Positions 8,067-17,035 of a DNA stretch of 64,000 nucleotides are shown here, one piece after another; position 1 is the stretch's first letter, and each line of letters opens with the position of its first letter. Both the position numbers and the translations under genes were made by a program. This DNA is from Arthrobacter sp. 260 (GTDB taxonomy: Bacteria > Actinomycetota > Actinomycetes > Actinomycetales > Micrococcaceae): positions 62,001-126,000 of the forward strand of contig NZ_JABFOE010000004.1 in the NCBI RefSeq assembly GCF_013116745.1, read 5' to 3'. The notes beneath the pieces were generated by a model. That model saw only the letters and a program-made list of their open reading frames with translations. It had not been told where the DNA came from and searched no databases.

Positions 8067-9293
8067 GTGGAGGACATGCTCAGAATCGGCCTCACCGGCG
8101 GGATCGCCGCCGGTAAATCTCTCGTCGCTGCCCGCCTGGAAGAGCTCGGAGCGGTGCTGGTCGATGCGGATGTCCTGGCCCGGGAGGCCGTTGAACCGGG
8201 ATCTGCGGGGCTCGCGGCGGTCGTCGCGGAGTTCGGTCCGGAGATGCTCCTGCCCGACGGCGGGCTGAACCGACCCGCGCTGGCGAAAGCCATCTTCGGA
8301 AACCCTTCGCGCCGGATGACGCTGAACTCGATCATCCATCCGCTGGTCCGCGACCGCGCCCGTGAGCTGACCGCCGCCGCTGCGCCGGACGCCGTCGTCG
8401 TGCAGGACATCCCCTTGCTGGTCGAGACCGGCCAGCAGAACCAGTTCCATCTGGTGGTAGTCGTCGACGCGTCCGATGAGGTGCGCGTGGGGCGGCTGAC
8501 CACCCACCGCGGGATGAGCGACGCCGACGCGCGTGCCCGGCTCGCGGCGCAGGCGACGCGGGCCGAGCGGGCCGCCGCGGCCGACGTCGTCATCCCCAAT
8601 GAGGGGACGGCCGAGGAACTGCTGGCCGCTGTGGACCGTTTGTGGCATCAGCGGGTGGTCCCGTTCAACACCAACCTGGTCAGCGGCGTGCGGGCGGGAC
8701 GGACGGGTGGGCCGCAACTCGCCGCGTACCGGGATGACTGGCCAGCGCAGGCTGAGAGAATCATGGGACGGCTGCGGCTGGCGGATCCCCTGGTGCTCGG
8801 CGTGGACCATATCGGCTCGACGGCGGTTCCCGGCCTGCCAGCCAAGGACGTCATTGATCTACAGGTCACCGTCGCGACGCTTGAGGACGCTGACAGGATT
8901 GCCGGCAAGCTCACTGCCGCGGGCTTTCCCCTCGTCGAGGGCATTGTGCGGGATGAGCCGAAACCGGCCATCCCCGATCCGGACCGGTGGGCGAAACGCC
9001 TCCATGCCAACGCCGACCCGGGCCGCCCGGTGAACGTGCATGTCCGGGTTCAGGACTCCCCGGGGTGGCGTTACGCGCTGTCCTTCCGGGACTGGCTCCG
9101 GTCCGATCCCGGGGCCGTGGCCCTGTATCTGGCGGAGAAGGAACGCTGTGCGGCCGAGCACGCTGCCGACCAGGGAACCGACGGCTACGCGCAGTGCAAG
9201 GAAGCGTGGTTCACCGAGGTGGCCGACCCGCTGCTGAACCGGTGGATCGCCGACACCGGCTGGCAGCCGGGACCGCCTTCTGCCGTCGGCTAA
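8067..9293 (+). CDS. coaE: Dephospho-CoA kinase fused to a GrpB (UPF0157) domain
   Basis: The N-terminal ~200 residues are dephospho-CoA kinase, the last step of CoA synthesis (ATP phosphorylates the ribose 3'-OH of dephospho-CoA). The Walker A loop GLTGGIAAGKS is at residues 8-18 and DADVLARE follows. After a linker near residues 205-215 comes a GrpB/UPF0157 domain, marked by VDHIGSTAVPGLPAKDVIDL and a basic, His-containing region. Total length is 408 residues, close to the mycobacterial two-domain CoaE (407). That family is known to carry the same fusion. The GTG at 8067 has a G-rich site about 7 nt upstream; an ATG at 8076 is an alternative. Confidence 0.95.
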   Translation: MEDMLRIGLTGGIAAGKSLVAARLEELGAVLVDADVLAREAVEPGSAGLAAVVAEFGPEMLLPDGGLNRPALAKAIFGNPSRRMTLNSIIHPLVRDRARELTAAAAPDAVVVQDIPLLVETGQQNQFHLVVVVDASDEVRVGRLTTHRGMSDADARARLAAQATRAERAAAADVVIPNEGTAEELLAAVDRLWHQRVVPFNTNLVSGVRAGRTGGPQLAAYRDDWPAQAERIMGRLRLADPLVLGVDHIGSTAVPGLPAKDVIDLQVTVATLEDADRIAGKLTAAGFPLVEGIVRDEPKPAIPDPDRWAKRLHANADPGRPVNVHVRVQDSPGWRYALSFRDWLRSDPGAVALYLAEKERCAAEHAADQGTDGYAQCKEAWFTEVADPLLNRWIADTGWQPGPPSAVG

Positions 9294-9344
9294 CTCTCTG
9301 ACCTGAGGACAGTAATTGTCCGGGGGAGGGTCTAACGTATTTGT

Positions 9345-11435
9345 ATGAGCCTTGCGCAGCAAATTAACCGGGTGGTCGCCCCGTTCGAAGTGATCAGTGA
9401 TTTCAAACCAGCCGGTGACCAGCCAGCCGCGATCGCCGAACTGAGCGAACGGATCAAGGGCGGCGAGAAGGACGTGGTGCTCCTGGGCGCCACCGGCACC
9501 GGCAAGAGCGCGACGACGGCGTGGCTGATCGAGCAGGTCCAGCGCCCCACCCTCGTGATGGTGCAGAACAAGACCCTCGCCGCGCAGCTGGCCAACGAGT
9601 TTCGTGAACTGCTGCCCAACAACGCCGTCGAGTACTTCGTCTCCTATTACGACTACTACCAGCCCGAGGCGTACGTACCGCAGACGGATACCTTCATTGA
9701 GAAGGACTCGTCGGTGAACGAGGAGGTGGAGCGGCTCCGCCACTCGGCCACTAACGCCCTGCTGACCCGCCGGGACGTCATCGTGGTCGCCACCGTGTCC
9801 TGCATCTACGGCCTGGGCACCCCCGAGGAGTATGTGGCTGGAATGGTCACGCTGGAGACCGGCCAGCAGATGAACCGGGATGACCTGCTGCGGAAGTTTG
9901 TCTCCATGCAGTACACCCGCAACGACATTGACTTCCACCGTGGCACGTTCAGGGTGCGCGGCGACACCGTGGAGATCATCCCGATGTACGAGGAGCTGGC
10001 GATCCGCATCGAGTTCTTCGGCGACGAGGTCGAGAAGATCTACACGCTGCATCCCCTGACCGGTGAGATTGTCCGGGAAGAAACCGAGATGTATGTGTTC
10101 CCGGCGTCGCACTATGTTGCGGGTCCGGAACGGATGAACCGGGCGGTCAAGCAGATCGAGGACGAGCTGCAGGTCCGGCTCGACGAACTGGAGTCGCAGA
10201 ACAAACTGGTCGAGGCGCAGCGCCTCCGGATGCGCACCACGTACGACCTGGAAATGATGCAGCAGATGGGGTTCTGCAACGGCATCGAGAACTACTCGCG
10301 CCACATCGACGGGCGCGGCCCGGGGTCGGCGTCCCACTGCCTCCTCGACTACTTCCCGGACGATTTCCTGCTCGTGGTGGATGAATCCCACGTGACCATC
10401 CCGCAGATCGGTGCCATGTACGAGGGGGACATGTCCCGGAAGCGTACCCTCGTGGACCACGGCTTCCGGTTGCCTTCCGCCATGGACAACAGGCCCCTGA
10501 AGTGGGATGAGTTCCTTGAGCGGATCGGCCAGACCGTCTACCTGTCGGCGACCCCGGGCAAGTACGAGCTCGGCAAGTCGGACGGGTTTGTGCAGCAGAT
10601 CATCCGGCCGACCGGACTGATCGACCCGGAGGTGGTGGTCAAGCCGAGCAAGGGCCAGATCGACGACCTGCTGGGCGAGATCCGCACCAGGGTGGAACTC
10701 AACGAACGCGTCCTGGTCACCACGCTTACCAAACGGATGGCCGAGGACCTCACCGGTTATCTGCTGGAACACGGGGTGAAGGTGGAATACCTTCACTCCG
10801 ACGTCGACACCCTGCGCCGGGTCGAGCTGCTGCGCGAGCTGCGGCTCGGCACCTTCGACGTGCTGGTGGGCATTAATCTGCTCCGTGAGGGCCTCGATCT
10901 CCCGGAGGTGTCGCTGGTCAGTATTCTCGACGCCGACAAGGAGGGGTTCCTGCGCAGTGCCACATCCCTGATCCAGACGATCGGCCGTGCCGCCCGTAAC
11001 GTCTCGGGCGAGGTGCACATGTACGCGGACCGGATCACCGATTCGATGGCCAAAGCGATCGACGAAACGAACCGTCGCCGCGAAATCCAGGTCGCCTACA
11101 ACCTCAAACACGGGGTGGACCCCCAGCCGCTGCGGAAGCGGATCGCCGACATCACCGATTCCATCGCGCAGGAAGACGCCGACACCCGGGCCCTGCTGGA
11201 GGAAACGGGCAGGAAACGCAAGGGCGGCAAGACGGCCAAGGGTGGGACCCCGGTCCGCCACGACGGCCTTGCGGCCGTGCCCGCGGAAGACCTGACCGAT
11301 CTGATCAGCCAGCTCACCGACCAGATGCACTCCGCGGCAGCCGACCTGCACTTCGAACTGGCCGCCCGGTTGCGGGACGAGGTCGGTGACCTCAAGAAGG
11401 AACTGCGGCAGATGCAGACAGCCGGACACGCCTAA
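9345..11435 (+). CDS. uvrB: Excinuclease ABC subunit B
   Basis: UvrB, the helicase-fold damage-verification subunit of nucleotide excision repair, 696 residues. Visible are Walker A ([13 protein letters not shown], about residues 47-59), the beta-hairpin region with [12 protein letters not shown], and motif II DESHVT. The C-terminal helicase motifs ([27 protein letters not shown]) and the [10 protein letters not shown] motif VI follow. A C-terminal UVR domain that contacts UvrC is present near 650-690. The ATG at 9345 matches the family N-terminus. No LexA box is visible immediately upstream, unlike uvrA. A membrane protein gene starts 5 bp after its stop. Confidence 0.98.
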   Translation: MSLAQQINRVVAPFEVISDFKPAGDQPAAIAELSERIKGGEKDVVLLGATGTGKSATTAWLIEQVQRPTLVMVQNKTLAAQLANEFRELLPNNAVEYFVSYYDYYQPEAYVPQTDTFIEKDSSVNEEVERLRHSATNALLTRRDVIVVATVSCIYGLGTPEEYVAGMVTLETGQQMNRDDLLRKFVSMQYTRNDIDFHRGTFRVRGDTVEIIPMYEELAIRIEFFGDEVEKIYTLHPLTGEIVREETEMYVFPASHYVAGPERMNRAVKQIEDELQVRLDELESQNKLVEAQRLRMRTTYDLEMMQQMGFCNGIENYSRHIDGRGPGSASHCLLDYFPDDFLLVVDESHVTIPQIGAMYEGDMSRKRTLVDHGFRLPSAMDNRPLKWDEFLERIGQTVYLSATPGKYELGKSDGFVQQIIRPTGLIDPEVVVKPSKGQIDDLLGEIRTRVELNERVLVTTLTKRMAEDLTGYLLEHGVKVEYLHSDVDTLRRVELLRELRLGTFDVLVGINLLREGLDLPEVSLVSILDADKEGFLRSATSLIQTIGRAARNVSGEVHMYADRITDSMAKAIDETNRRREIQVAYNLKHGVDPQPLRKRIADITDSIAQEDADTRALLEETGRKRKGGKTAKGGTPVRHDGLAAVPAEDLTDLISQLTDQMHSAAADLHFELAARLRDEVGDLKKELRQMQTAGHA

Positions 11436-11440
11436 GCTCC

Positions 11441-13333
11441 ATGACAGGTCGCCGTCCGCCCAGCACCGGTCCGTTCACCGAGATCCGGGTGCACGGGGTC
11501 GGAGACCACGACTACCTGAGCGCGCTGGGACGGCCCCCCGTCAGGCGGCTCAACTCGTGGGTTGAAACGGCCGACGCACCGGCGCTCCCACCGCACCGGC
11601 TGCGGATCGTCAACTGGTCCCGATCGAACCGCAGGAACACCGGATTCCTCTGGTACCTGGCGTTCCCTTTCACCCTGATCAACGTGGCTGGGCGCATGCA
11701 CGGCGGCGGCGTAGCAGGAGCGGGCAGTGCAGTAGCGGGCGGTGCGCTGCTGCGGGCGTCCGTCGGACTGGTGGGACTCATCCTCACTGTCAGCCAGCTG
11801 GCCTGGCTGGTGGTGCTCGGCGAGACCGTGCTGCGCCACCTACCGGCGGAGGTCAGCGGATCGGCCGCGGGGAGGACGACGGCGATCGTCGCTGCTGTCG
11901 CCCTCGCCGCTTGGCTGCTGTACCGGTGGCGGACGGTCATCAGCCGCCAGGGGGACGCGGAACCGGGTGACACGCACCCAGATGGCACGCACCACGGTGA
12001 CGCCCGGCGGGTTTTTACCCACCTGGGGCTGATCGTGGGGGCAGGGGTGGCCATCGCCTGGACACGTCCGGCGCAATTGGCCTACGGCGGGTGGCCCTCC
12101 GTCCCCACCCCCATGTCGGCCAGCGCGTCTGGGCCGGTCCCCACTGTGGAGCGGCTGGACGCGATGGCTCTCTGGATCGCGCTCAGCACGGGGGGTGCTG
12201 TCCTCGCCGCGGCACTTCTCGTGGTCCGGTACTGGGCGGGGCGTCCGGAGGCCCGCCCGAATCGTGCCCCGGAAGCCGCAGCCGGGGTACTGCTGGTGGC
12301 GGCGGTCCTGCTGCTGCACAGTGTGACCTCCCTGCTACGCATGGTGCTCGACAACATCCTGGCGTACATCACCGGCCTGTTCGGCGCGTCCGGTGCTGGT
12401 GGCTCCACTCCTGGCCGCAACACCAGCCATGCGATCCTGCTCGCCTACGACAGTACAGCCGAGGCAGGAGACAGCCGGCTCGATCTCTTCCCCTTCCTCG
12501 CGCTGATCGTCGTGGCGGCCGTCGCCCTCGCCGCCGCCGTCGTCCTTTCCCTCACCCGGACGCTGGGCCTCAGCCCGCTCTGGGGGACACCGGTTGTCCG
12601 CGCCCGCTGGCTGCACCGCCTGACCCGCGGCGCACCCACCCTGGTGCCCCGGATCATGCCCGTCGCAGGACTGGTGGCCACTGCCGGAATCGCCGCCGCG
12701 GTCGCCCTCGGGGAGGGACGGTTGGGCGGTCCGTGGCTCGCTCTGGCCATTCTTGCCCTTCATCTGGCGGGCGCCGCGGTCATCCTGGTGCTGTTGCTCG
12801 GCCAGCTCGCGCCGGTACGCAGCGTGCTCGGGAAAATCGCCGACATTGCCGGCTTTTGGCCCATCCGTGACCATCCACTCGCCGGAGTCTCCTACCGGGA
12901 TGCAGTGGTGGAAGGAATCCGGGCCGAAACCCGGCGGGCCGACGTCGGGCAGGTGGTGTTGGTGGCGCACAGCCAAGGCTCGGTGATCTGCGCGTGGCTG
13001 CTGGCCCACACGCGGACATCGGAGGCTGGCAGGCTGTTCCTTGCCACCGCCGGTTCTCCACTTGCTTCCCTGTACGGTGCGTTTTTCCCTGCCTATTTCA
13101 ACGGTGACCTCTTTCGCCGGGTCAGCGGCAATACCCCCGGCAACGGCTGGGTGAACCTGTGGCGGGACACCGACCCTATTGGAACTGCCGTCCCGTGTGC
13201 CGACAACCGGCAACTCGCTGACCCTGACCCGGCCGGGAGACTCCGCCGACACAGCGACTATTGGACGACTGCGGAGCTGACCGAGGAAATTGAAAGGTTA
13301 CGGCAGTTATTTCCCGATCAGCTGAGTAGTTAG
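11441..13333 (+). CDS. Multi-pass membrane protein with split alpha/beta-hydrolase (lipase-like) domain
   Basis: A 630-residue protein I cannot name. Near the N-terminus is EIRVHGVGDHD (about residues 14-24), like the first strand and oxyanion-loop HG of a lipase. Residues ~95-470 are mostly hydrophobic, with about eight likely membrane helices. The remainder is soluble and contains a nucleophile elbow, VAHSQGS (Ser about 511). A candidate catalytic His lies in RHSDYW (about 603-608). The hydrolase fold therefore appears interrupted by a membrane block. Actinobacterial proteins starting with a similar HGV(S/G) motif are known only as hypothetical. It lies 5 bp after uvrB, so it is probably co-transcribed. 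An esterase or lipase acting at the membrane is an inference. Confidence 0.65.
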   Translation: MTGRRPPSTGPFTEIRVHGVGDHDYLSALGRPPVRRLNSWVETADAPALPPHRLRIVNWSRSNRRNTGFLWYLAFPFTLINVAGRMHGGGVAGAGSAVAGGALLRASVGLVGLILTVSQLAWLVVLGETVLRHLPAEVSGSAAGRTTAIVAAVALAAWLLYRWRTVISRQGDAEPGDTHPDGTHHGDARRVFTHLGLIVGAGVAIAWTRPAQLAYGGWPSVPTPMSASASGPVPTVERLDAMALWIALSTGGAVLAAALLVVRYWAGRPEARPNRAPEAAAGVLLVAAVLLLHSVTSLLRMVLDNILAYITGLFGASGAGGSTPGRNTSHAILLAYDSTAEAGDSRLDLFPFLALIVVAAVALAAAVVLSLTRTLGLSPLWGTPVVRARWLHRLTRGAPTLVPRIMPVAGLVATAGIAAAVALGEGRLGGPWLALAILALHLAGAAVILVLLLGQLAPVRSVLGKIADIAGFWPIRDHPLAGVSYRDAVVEGIRAETRRADVGQVVLVAHSQGSVICAWLLAHTRTSEAGRLFLATAGSPLASLYGAFFPAYFNGDLFRRVSGNTPGNGWVNLWRDTDPIGTAVPCADNRQLADPDPAGRLRRHSDYWTTAELTEEIERLRQLFPDQLSS

Positions 13334-13350
13334 GCTACGATGATGCGGAC

Positions 13351-13452
13351 GTAAGGGAGTATCCCGAAGCGCTACGAACGTCAACACGCAGGGCATCGTT
13401 GCCCTGCCGGGCGTAGCGGCCGACTGGCAGGTGCCGCGGCGGAGAGACTTGC
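13351..13452 (+). ncRNA. yybP-ykoY (Mn2+-sensing) riboswitch upstream of terC
   Basis: The leader of the TerC gene carries the conserved sequence blocks of this family: GTAAGGGAGTA at 13351-13361, ACGTCAACA at 13378-13386, GACTGGCAGG at 13422-13431 and GGAGAGACTTGC at 13441-13452. Stems can be drawn: P1 GTAAG/CTTGC (13351-13355 with 13448-13452), P2 GCGCTACG with CGTAGCG (13369-13376 with 13412-13418), and an inner hairpin AGGGCA/TGCCCT (13390-13395 with 13400-13405). TerC/Alx-type genes are classic targets of this riboswitch, which raises expression when Mn2+ is high. The ribosome binding site (GAAAGG, 13472-13477) could pair with 13453-13456, suggesting control of translation; this last step is inference. 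Confidence 0.85.
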
Positions 13453-13483
13453 GGACACCGCTGCACCCTCCGAAAGGTCCCTC

Positions 13484-14533
13484 ATGCCCGAACCCACGCT
13501 GGAATTGCCGCTGGCTTTCGAGGTCGGCACATTCATTGTGCTTGGCCTCATCCTTCTCTTCGACCTGCTCCTGGTGGTCAAGCGCCCCCACGAGCCGTCC
13601 ATGAAGGAAGCCGGCCTCTGGGTCACGTTCTACGTGTCCCTTGCCCTGGTCTTCGCCGTCCTGATGTTTATCTTCACCGGCCCGGACTACGGCGGCCAGT
13701 TCGTGGCGGGTTGGGTCACCGAGTACAGCCTCAGCATCGATAACCTGTTCGTGTTCATCATCATCATGGCCCGGTTCTCGGTACCCCGGAAGTACCAGCA
13801 GGAAGTGCTCATGGTGGGCATCATCATCGCGCTGGTGCTCCGCGGAATCTTCATCCTCCTGGGCGCTGCATTGATCAGCAACTTCAGCTGGATCTTCTAC
13901 ATCTTCGGCGTTTTCCTTCTCTACACGGCGTACCAGCAGGCCAAGGACACCGGTGGGGATGAGGAGCACGGCAGCGAGAACAAGCTGATCGGGAAGCTGC
14001 GCACCGTCCTGCCGATGACCGATAAGTACGACGGCAACAAGATCCGCACCGTCGTCGACGGCAGGAAGGTCTTCACCCCGATGCTCATCGTGTTCGTCAC
14101 GATCGGCCTCACCGACCTGCTCTTCGCCGTCGACTCCATCCCCGCCATCTTCGGTCTGACCGAGAGCGCGTTCATCGTCTTCACTGCCAACATCTTCGCC
14201 CTGATGGGTCTGCGTCAGCTGTACTTCCTGCTTGGTGGTCTGATGACCCGTCTGATCTACCTGAAGCACGCACTTTCGGTGATCCTCGCGTTCATCGGCA
14301 TCAAGCTGATCCTCCACGCCATGCACGAGAACGAGCTTCCGTTCATCAACGGCGGGCAGCACATCGAGTGGGCACCGATCATCCCCACGTTCGTCTCGCT
14401 GGGTATCATCCTCGGCACCATTGTGATCGCCGTCGTTCTGAGCCTGCTCAGCCCGAAGGCCAAGCAGGCTGCCATCGACGCCCAGCTGGAAGAGGACGCC
14501 CGCAAGGCCCGCGCGGCCGACGTCGACAACTAG
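13484..14533 (+). CDS. TerC family integral membrane protein
   Basis: TerC/Alx-type polytopic membrane protein, 349 residues with seven to nine hydrophobic segments. Conserved acidic membrane residues are present in YSLSIDNLFVFIII (about residues 81-94) and in the second half, where LTDLLFAVDSIPAIFGL (about 208-224) is the family signature. This repeat-like pair of D-N/D-S motifs probably binds a metal. Family members are linked to tellurite resistance and, more recently, to Mn2+ export or loading of secreted enzymes. The Mn2+ riboswitch at 13351-13452 supports a manganese role here. The last ~20 residues are charged and cytoplasmic. A strong hairpin follows the gene. Confidence 0.93.
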   Translation: MPEPTLELPLAFEVGTFIVLGLILLFDLLLVVKRPHEPSMKEAGLWVTFYVSLALVFAVLMFIFTGPDYGGQFVAGWVTEYSLSIDNLFVFIIIMARFSVPRKYQQEVLMVGIIIALVLRGIFILLGAALISNFSWIFYIFGVFLLYTAYQQAKDTGGDEEHGSENKLIGKLRTVLPMTDKYDGNKIRTVVDGRKVFTPMLIVFVTIGLTDLLFAVDSIPAIFGLTESAFIVFTANIFALMGLRQLYFLLGGLMTRLIYLKHALSVILAFIGIKLILHAMHENELPFINGGQHIEWAPIIPTFVSLGIILGTIVIAVVLSLLSPKAKQAAIDAQLEEDARKARAADVDN

Positions 14534-14568
14534 CCAGTTCGGCTCTACCGCACCATCAGCGCGCCACC

Positions 14569-14608
14569 CCGGCCCGCCAGCACCGGATGACCGGTACTGG
14601 CGGGCCGG
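14569..14608. terminator. Bidirectional hairpin between terC and the proline-iminopeptidase-like gene
   Basis: A very stable hairpin: a 12-bp perfect outer stem (CCGGCCCGCCAG / CTGGCGGGCCGG) plus an inner stem of about 5 pairs around an ATGA loop. It lies 35 bp after terC and 41 bp from the end of the convergent gene. It has no T-tract, but a hairpin here could stop transcription from both sides. Confidence 0.7.
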
Positions 14609-14649
14609 CTGCGTGTCGGGGAGAGCTATCCGGTCAGCGGGTTACCGGG

Positions 14650-15978
14650 TCAGGCTGGCCATCCGGTCAGGCGCAGCAGCCGGTTGAAGATCGCTTCGCC
14701 ATCGTCGGAGATGCCGTCGTGGTGGAAGTCGGCTGTTTCCCACGCCTGTAGCCCGTTGACGGCCCGCGCGGTTTCCATCGACAGGTCGTGGTCCACGTAG
14801 ATGTCCTCCTGGTATACGGCGGCCGCGGCGGGAACTGTGTTGCGCGCCAGCTGGTCGGCGTCGTACAGGCTACCCCAGTCGGTCCTGGTGGCCAGGAGGT
14901 CAGCGGTTTCCCGCAGGGGGACCAGCGCGGGGTCCTGCTGGAAGTACCAGGGGTACACCATCTCACCGGTGAGGAGCAGCTCGTCAGCTGTGGGGAGGAA
15001 CTGGGGGTAGTCGGCCAGCACCCGGTCCGCGGACCATCCGGACGCCGCACCCTGACAGTAGATCGACTCATGCATCAGCGCGTACAGCGGGTTGGAGGAC
15101 CGGCTGACCTGCGCCCATACCGCGTCGAGGAACACGTCGGAGAGTCGCTCGCCGTCGGGCGTCGTGATGAACGCGTCCTCCAGCAGGTAGTGGAGCGCGT
15201 CGACCCGGGTGTTGCCGCCGAGGAAGGAGCCGATCATCTGGAGGCGTTCGACGGTGAGCTGTTCGCCGGTGGGCAGCCGCTCGTCGACGGCGGCGACGTG
15301 TCGGGCGATCCGGGTGAGGATGTCGTGATCCCCGGGGTACTTGGCAAAGTACTCGCGGTTCCGTGCCTCGACCAGCTGGTAGGTCGCGGTGTAGACCCGG
15401 TCGGGTGACCCTTCGAGCGGAGCGAGCCCACCGGTGATCAGGGCACGGTCCATGCCTTCAGGGGCGAACGAGAGGTACGTCAGTGCGCAGAACCCCCCGA
15501 AGCTTTGCCCGAAGACCGTCCAGGGCGCTCCGACCAGCTGACGGCGGATCAGTTCGGCATCCGCCACGATCGAGTCGGCCCGGAAGTGGGTGAGGTACTC
15601 GGCCTGTGCTCCGGCGTCGCCGCGGACCGGCAGCGTCTTGGCATCCGCCGGAGTGGACAGGCCGGTGCCCCGCTGATCGAGCATCAGAATCCTGAAGTGC
15701 TTGGCTGCGGCTTTCATCCAGCCACCCAGCTGGGTGACTCTGGCGCCGCGTCCGCCTGGACCGCCCTGCAGGAACAATAGCCAGGGAAGCCCGGCAACGT
15801 CGTCGTCGTCGTGATCCAGGGAGCTGTACTCGCGGGCGAAGACGGTGATCGTTTCGCCGTCGGGCATTGAGTGGTCCAGCGGGACGGTGAAGTGGTGGCC
15901 GGTGGTGCGGGCGCCGTGCATCAGGTGGGTGGTACCGCGGTGGTGGGGGACGACGTCGGCCTCTGGCTGCCCGCTCAT
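14650..15978 (-). CDS. Alpha/beta hydrolase, proline iminopeptidase-like (peptidase S33)
   Basis: A 442-residue alpha/beta hydrolase of the S33 type, which removes N-terminal proline or related residues. The oxyanion-loop motif LQGGPGGRGAR (about residues 60-70) and the nucleophile elbow GQSFGGFCAL (about 147-156) are clear. A large cap region follows, and a C-terminal DHDLSMETARA stretch is near the expected His/Asp region. The ATG at 15978 overlaps the GNAT stop as ATGA, so the genes are translationally coupled. An in-frame extension to 16110 would lie within the GNAT gene and is unlikely. Cytosolic, as no signal peptide is visible. Confidence 0.88.
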   Translation of the reverse strand: MSGQPEADVVPHHRGTTHLMHGARTTGHHFTVPLDHSMPDGETITVFAREYSSLDHDDDDVAGLPWLLFLQGGPGGRGARVTQLGGWMKAAAKHFRILMLDQRGTGLSTPADAKTLPVRGDAGAQAEYLTHFRADSIVADAELIRRQLVGAPWTVFGQSFGGFCALTYLSFAPEGMDRALITGGLAPLEGSPDRVYTATYQLVEARNREYFAKYPGDHDILTRIARHVAAVDERLPTGEQLTVERLQMIGSFLGGNTRVDALHYLLEDAFITTPDGERLSDVFLDAVWAQVSRSSNPLYALMHESIYCQGAASGWSADRVLADYPQFLPTADELLLTGEMVYPWYFQQDPALVPLRETADLLATRTDWGSLYDADQLARNTVPAAAAVYQEDIYVDHDLSMETARAVNGLQAWETADFHHDGISDDGEAIFNRLLRLTGWPA

Positions 15979-16457
15979 GTGGTGGCTCCGCTGGCGACGG
16001 CGGTGAGGGTCGGGCCGGTGAGACGGTAAGTGGTCCACTCGTCCTGGGGCAAGGCGCCGAGGCTGTCGTAGAAGCTGATGGACGGTTCGTTCCAGTTGAG
16101 GACCGACCATTCGACCCGGGCATAGCCGCGTTCGGCGGCGATGCGGGCCAGGTTCTGCAGGAGGGCCTTGCCGTGTCCTTCGCCCCGGGCCTCGGGGCGG
16201 ACGTAGAGATCCTCAAGATAGATGCCGTTGACGCCCTCCCAGGTGGAATAGTTCAGGAACCAGAGTGCGAAACCCTGGATAGCACCGTCTGATTCGGCGA
16301 CGTGGGCGAACACGCTCGGTGCATCGCCGAAGAGTGCCTGGTGAAGCTGCTCGGGTGTGTTCCGAACGGCGTCGGGTTCCTTCTCGTAGATGGCCAGGTC
16401 GTGGATGAGCTGGAGGATGGTGGGTACATCCTCCGGGCGGGCGTCTCGGATAGTCAT
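15975..16457 (-). CDS. GNAT N-acetyltransferase, diamine/thialysine (SSAT)-like
   Basis: A 160-residue single-domain GNAT. The start MTIRDARPEDVPTIL and the early LAIYEKEPDAV segment resemble the spermidine/spermine and thialysine acetyltransferase group. The acetyl-CoA loop is RPEARGEGHGKALL (about residues 87-100). The WNEPSISFYDSLGA stretch (about 121-134) carries the usual Asn and catalytic Tyr of GNATs. Substrate unproven; polyamines or amino-acid amines are the best guess. It is first in a two-gene unit, with its TGA overlapping the ATG of the S33 hydrolase. Confidence 0.85.
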   Translation of the reverse strand: MTIRDARPEDVPTILQLIHDLAIYEKEPDAVRNTPEQLHQALFGDAPSVFAHVAESDGAIQGFALWFLNYSTWEGVNGIYLEDLYVRPEARGEGHGKALLQNLARIAAERGYARVEWSVLNWNEPSISFYDSLGALPQDEWTTYRLTGPTLTAVASGATT

Positions 16458-16579
16458 GTCTTCAACCCTAGCGATTCCGTCTGCGACCGGTAGCCGGGGT
16501 GGCTTTGGTGGGTGTCTGGGGATGCTCGAGGTTTGTATCTGTCTGAACCGTTTACCTCGTTGGGGCGCCTCGGCGGAGC

Positions 16580-16659
16580 GCTGGTCTGGTCGTTCAACGA
16601 TCTGCTGGACGGCTCCGGTTCACGGGTGGGTCGATGGCCCGCCCTGGGTGCCCCCGTTT
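16580..16659. repeat. Repeat A, copy 1 (80 bp)
   Basis: Begins GCTGGTCTGGTCGTTCAACG and ends where the 69-bp B repeats start. It recurs at 16831-16908 with scattered substitutions and small indels. Both copies lead directly into a GGCGGGTGGG-type B unit, so A and B form a higher-order A-B-B-B'-A-B-B arrangement. Confidence 0.8.
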
Positions 16660-17035
16660 GGCGGGTGGGTCGATGGCTCGCCCTGGCGGATTGTTGCGGT
16701 GGCCTGATGAGGGGCGACGGCTCGCGTTGGCGGGTGGGTCGATGGTTCGGGTTGGCGGATTGTGGCGGCGGCCTGATGTGGGGCGACGGCTCGCGTTGGC
16801 GGGTGGGCCGATGGTTCGGGTTGGCGAAGAGCTGGTCTGTCGTTCAATGATCTGCTGGACGGTTCCGGTTCACGGGTCTCTCGAAGACTCGCCCTGGCGG
16901 CCCCGGTTGGCGGGTGGGTCGATAGCTCGCCTCGGCGGATTGTGGCGGTGGCCTGAAGTGGGGCGACGCTTCGCGTTTGCGGGTGGGTTGACGGCTCGCC
17001 TTGGCGGATTGTCGAGGTGGCACGATGTGTGGGTT
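16660..17035. repeat. Repeat B: 69-bp units
   Basis: Units start with GGCGGGTGGGTCGATGG or close variants at 16660, 16729, 16798 (truncated, runs into repeat A copy 2), 16909 and about 16978. Complete units are 69-70 bp. Shared internal blocks are TGGCGGATTGTGGCGG and GGCCTGA(T/A)GTGGGGCGACG. 69 bp equals 23 codons, so frames stay open through the array on both strands, and the minus strand can encode a 23-residue PSTHPPTRAVAPHQA-type repeat. There are no unique spacers, so it is not CRISPR. Coding status unproven. Confidence 0.85.
16831..16908. repeat. Repeat A, copy 2 (78 bp)
   Basis: Second copy of the unit at 16580-16659, sharing TCTGCTGGACGG and CCGGTTCACGGGT blocks. It interrupts the third B unit, so it was duplicated together with B units or inserted into them. 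Confidence 0.75.

Noticed and set aside
8859..11429. 856-codon open frame antisense to coaE/uvrB
   Set aside because: Fully covered by uvrB and the GrpB domain on the plus strand; composition is that of a shadow frame.
16580..17035. CRISPR array
   Set aside because: Units are contiguous and 69-80 bp with internal divergence. There are no short identical repeats with unique spacers, and no cas genes in the window.
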